Assembly: GCA_902477645.1 (NCBI GenBank)
Contig: CABSIA010000028.1
Span: forward strand, 1-24,575
Length of the DNA stretch: 24,575 bases
Direction: 5' to 3'
Source: an uncultured Prevotella sp.
GTDB lineage: Bacteria > Bacteroidota > Bacteroidia > Bacteroidales > Bacteroidaceae
The notes below the pieces were generated by a model. That model was not told the DNA's origin, made no database searches, and saw only the letters and a list, made by a program, of their open reading frames with translations. Within the stretch, counting starts at the first letter, position 1; the number at the start of each line of letters is the position of its first letter. Both the position numbers and the translations under genes were made by a program. This document shows positions 23,288-24,575 of the stretch, piece after piece.

Positions 23288-24376
23288 CACATATTTGTCA
23301 CCTTTCTTTATCTGCACCTCGTTGACAAACTTGCGCACAAGAGCCGACGAGTCTTCCTTCTTGCATATCAGCAACACGTTGTCTTCCTCTGCCACAATGA
23401 AGCCATCAAGTCCATTTATTACAGCCAGTTTTCCCTTCGGCAACTTAACGACATTGTTTGTGGCATTGTCCATTATCACATCGCTGTCCACAACGACATT
23501 ATCCCCCTCTCCCTTCTGCAAAGCCTCATAGATGCTGTGCCATGTGCCGAGGTCAGCCCATCCGAAATCGCATTTCATAACATAGACATTCTCCGACTTC
23601 TCGAGCACAGCAGAGTCTGCCGACAGATTAGGATAAGAGGGGAAGTTCTCCATCATATAGTGCGTCTCCGCCTCTATGCCGCTCAATTCATCACGAGCGT
23701 CGAAAGTACGCAAAACGGGAGGCAGGAATTTTGAGAAACACTCACGCAGATAATTCACATTGCCTATAAACAGACCTGTGTTCCAATAAAACTCGCCGCT
23801 CTCCAAGAACATCCTCGCAAAATCTCTCTCGGGCTTCTCCGTAAACGACTGCACTTTGTATAAATTATCTCCTATAGAGTCGCCAAGCTGAATATATCCA
23901 TACCCAGGCTCGGGGCGCGTCGGACGGACTCCCATTGTCAACAGTCTGTCGTTGCCGTCAACAAAAGCAAATCCGTCAAGCACGTTGCGCTTAAAAGCCT
24001 CCTCGTCAATCACCATCTGATCAGATGGCGTGGCTATTATGCAGGCATCGGGATTAATCATCGAAATTCTGTGGTTAGCCCACGACAGACTCGGCGCGGT
24101 ATTCCGGTATATAGGCTCTGCCAGTATCTGGCTGTCGCAAAGCTCCGGCAACAGCTCCTTGACAATATCACGGTAAACGATATTTGTAGACACAAAAATA
24201 TTCTCCTTAGGAACAATATCCAAGAACCGCTCGTATGTATGCTGCAGCTGAGACTTTCCCGTTCCGAAAAAATCGACAAACTGCTTCGGCATGCTCTCAC
24301 GGCTGCATGGCCACAATCTGCGCCCCTTGCCGCCGGCAAGTATCACGCAAAAATAATTCTTGTTGTATGTTGTCAT
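23285..24376 (-). CDS. manC: Mannose-1-phosphate guanylyltransferase, 363 aa
   Basis: Makes GDP-mannose from mannose 1-phosphate and GTP, supplying mannose and fucose donors for envelope polysaccharides and glycoproteins. The nucleotidyltransferase signature 'LAGGKGRRLWPCSR' (13-26) with 'MPKQF' (29-33) is intact, followed by 'EPIYRNTAPS' (87-96), 'TPSDQ' (116-120) and 'FTEKPERDFA'. The 363-aa length fits a single-function enzyme without the C-terminal type II phosphomannose isomerase domain found in bifunctional proteins. Cytoplasmic. It is transcribed leftward, divergent from tRNA-Leu; I see no exact consensus promoter in the gap (TAATTTCG at 24428-24421 is a one-mismatch candidate -7 box). 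Confidence 0.9.
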   Translation of the reverse strand: MTTYNKNYFCVILAGGKGRRLWPCSRESMPKQFVDFFGTGKSQLQHTYERFLDIVPKENIFVSTNIVYRDIVKELLPELCDSQILAEPIYRNTAPSLSWANHRISMINPDACIIATPSDQMVIDEEAFKRNVLDGFAFVDGNDRLLTMGVRPTRPEPGYGYIQLGDSIGDNLYKVQSFTEKPERDFARMFLESGEFYWNTGLFIGNVNYLRECFSKFLPPVLRTFDARDELSGIEAETHYMMENFPSYPNLSADSAVLEKSENVYVMKCDFGWADLGTWHSIYEALQKGEGDNVVVDSDVIMDNATNNVVKLPKGKLAVINGLDGFIVAEEDNVLLICKKEDSSALVRKFVNEVQIKKGDKYV

Positions 24377-24478
24377 ATAGGTTTAATGTTTATCGGAATT
24401 GATTATTACAATATCGCACACGAAATTACACAATAATACCGAAAGCGCCAAGACTTTTGCATTTTTTTAGCTGAAAAC

Positions 24479-24509
24479 TTTGTTATTTCAGAAAAAACAG
24501 CTACCTTTG
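24479..24509 (+). promoter_or_regulatory. tRNA-Leu promoter
   Basis: TTTG (24479-24482), exactly 19 bp, then TACCTTTG (24502-24509). The predicted start falls a few bases before the tRNA at 24521. It is a perfect match to the Bacteroidetes consensus and supports the reading of the other promoters here. Confidence 0.85.
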
Positions 24510-24520
24510 CACCGCAATAA

Positions 24521-24575
24521 GCCCAGATGGCGGAATCGGTAGACGCGCTGGTCTCAAACACCAGTGGGGCAACCC
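24521..24575 (+). tRNA. tRNA-Leu (anticodon CAA), 5' part, cut by the window end
   Basis: The 5' acceptor strand GCCCAGA, a D-arm with 'GCGGAATCGGTAGACGC', and an anticodon stem CTGGT/ACCAG enclosing loop CTCAAAC (anticodon CAA, reading codon UUG) are present. The beginning of a class II long variable arm (TGGGGCAACCC) is also visible. The T-arm, 3' acceptor strand and any neighbouring genes lie outside the window. Confidence 0.92.

Noticed and set aside
24421..24452. Promoter for the guanylyltransferase gene (TAATTTCG, minus strand)
   Set aside because: The -7 box has one mismatch and there is no proper -33 TTTG; too weak to list as a feature.

Overview
The window looks like a chromosomal segment of a Bacteroidales bacterium, most likely Prevotella-like. 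The evidence is: promoters of the Bacteroidetes form TTTG-N19/20-TAnnTTTG (four good examples on both strands); fimbrillin-like lipoproteins, DUF3575 barrels and an Mfa2/FimB-like anchor; lipoprotein signal peptides followed by Ser/Asp-rich export signals; and weak AT-rich ribosome binding sites. The genus is an inference from gene content, not from a search.

Layout. (1) 1-710: a leftward 90-aa stand-alone helicase-associated (HA) domain gene with its own promoter, then a gene-free stretch holding a 78-bp array of 12-bp palindrome-like cores on an exact 22-bp period. (2) 711-5579: a small 80-aa protein gene followed by two large surface lipoproteins. Each has a fimbrillin-like N-terminal half and a phosphodiesterase-fold C-terminal half (a PI-PLC X-like domain that appears to have lost its catalytic residues, and an endonuclease/exonuclease/phosphatase domain that keeps them). 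REP-like hairpins separate them. (3) 5580-6181: a ~280-bp imperfect inverted-repeat element, then a strong promoter whose spacer consists of T-runs. (4) 6182-21875: one nine-gene rightward operon resembling a type V pilus locus: DUF3575 barrel with a repeat tail, Mfa2/FimB-like lipoprotein anchor, three fimbrillin-like pilins in a row, a second DUF3575 barrel, an OmpA-like-domain protein, a 1551-aa outer-membrane protein built of three 428-residue repeats, and a TPR protein. (5) 21876-22141: a second 78-bp array with the same 22-bp period, plus a bidirectional terminator. (6) 22142-24376: leftward housekeeping genes: HIT-family hydrolase, greA, and a mannose-1-phosphate guanylyltransferase. 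(7) 24521-end: the 5' part of a tRNA-Leu(CAA) gene with a textbook promoter, cut by the window edge.

How the genes fit together. All five fimbrillin-like proteins carry an Arg in a [ST]-x-T-R or G/A-T-R context 29 to 43 residues after the lipid Cys. This matches the pattern in which lipidated type V pilins are cut by an Arg-specific protease before donor-strand polymerisation. The big operon supplies candidate subunits, an anchor, barrels, a cell-envelope linker and a TPR scaffold. The two upstream lipoproteins could be pilin-like carriers that display lipid- or nucleic-acid-directed phosphodiesterase domains. The two gene groups share a 17-bp core promoter element (one mismatch), so they may be co-regulated.

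Most unusual items: the triple-repeat barrel protein in which every repeat ends in its own outer-membrane beta-signal-like strand; the two 22-bp-period arrays that bracket the whole surface-gene block; the paired fimbrillin-phosphodiesterase fusions; the T-tract promoter spacer; and a terminator-like hairpin in the greA leader.
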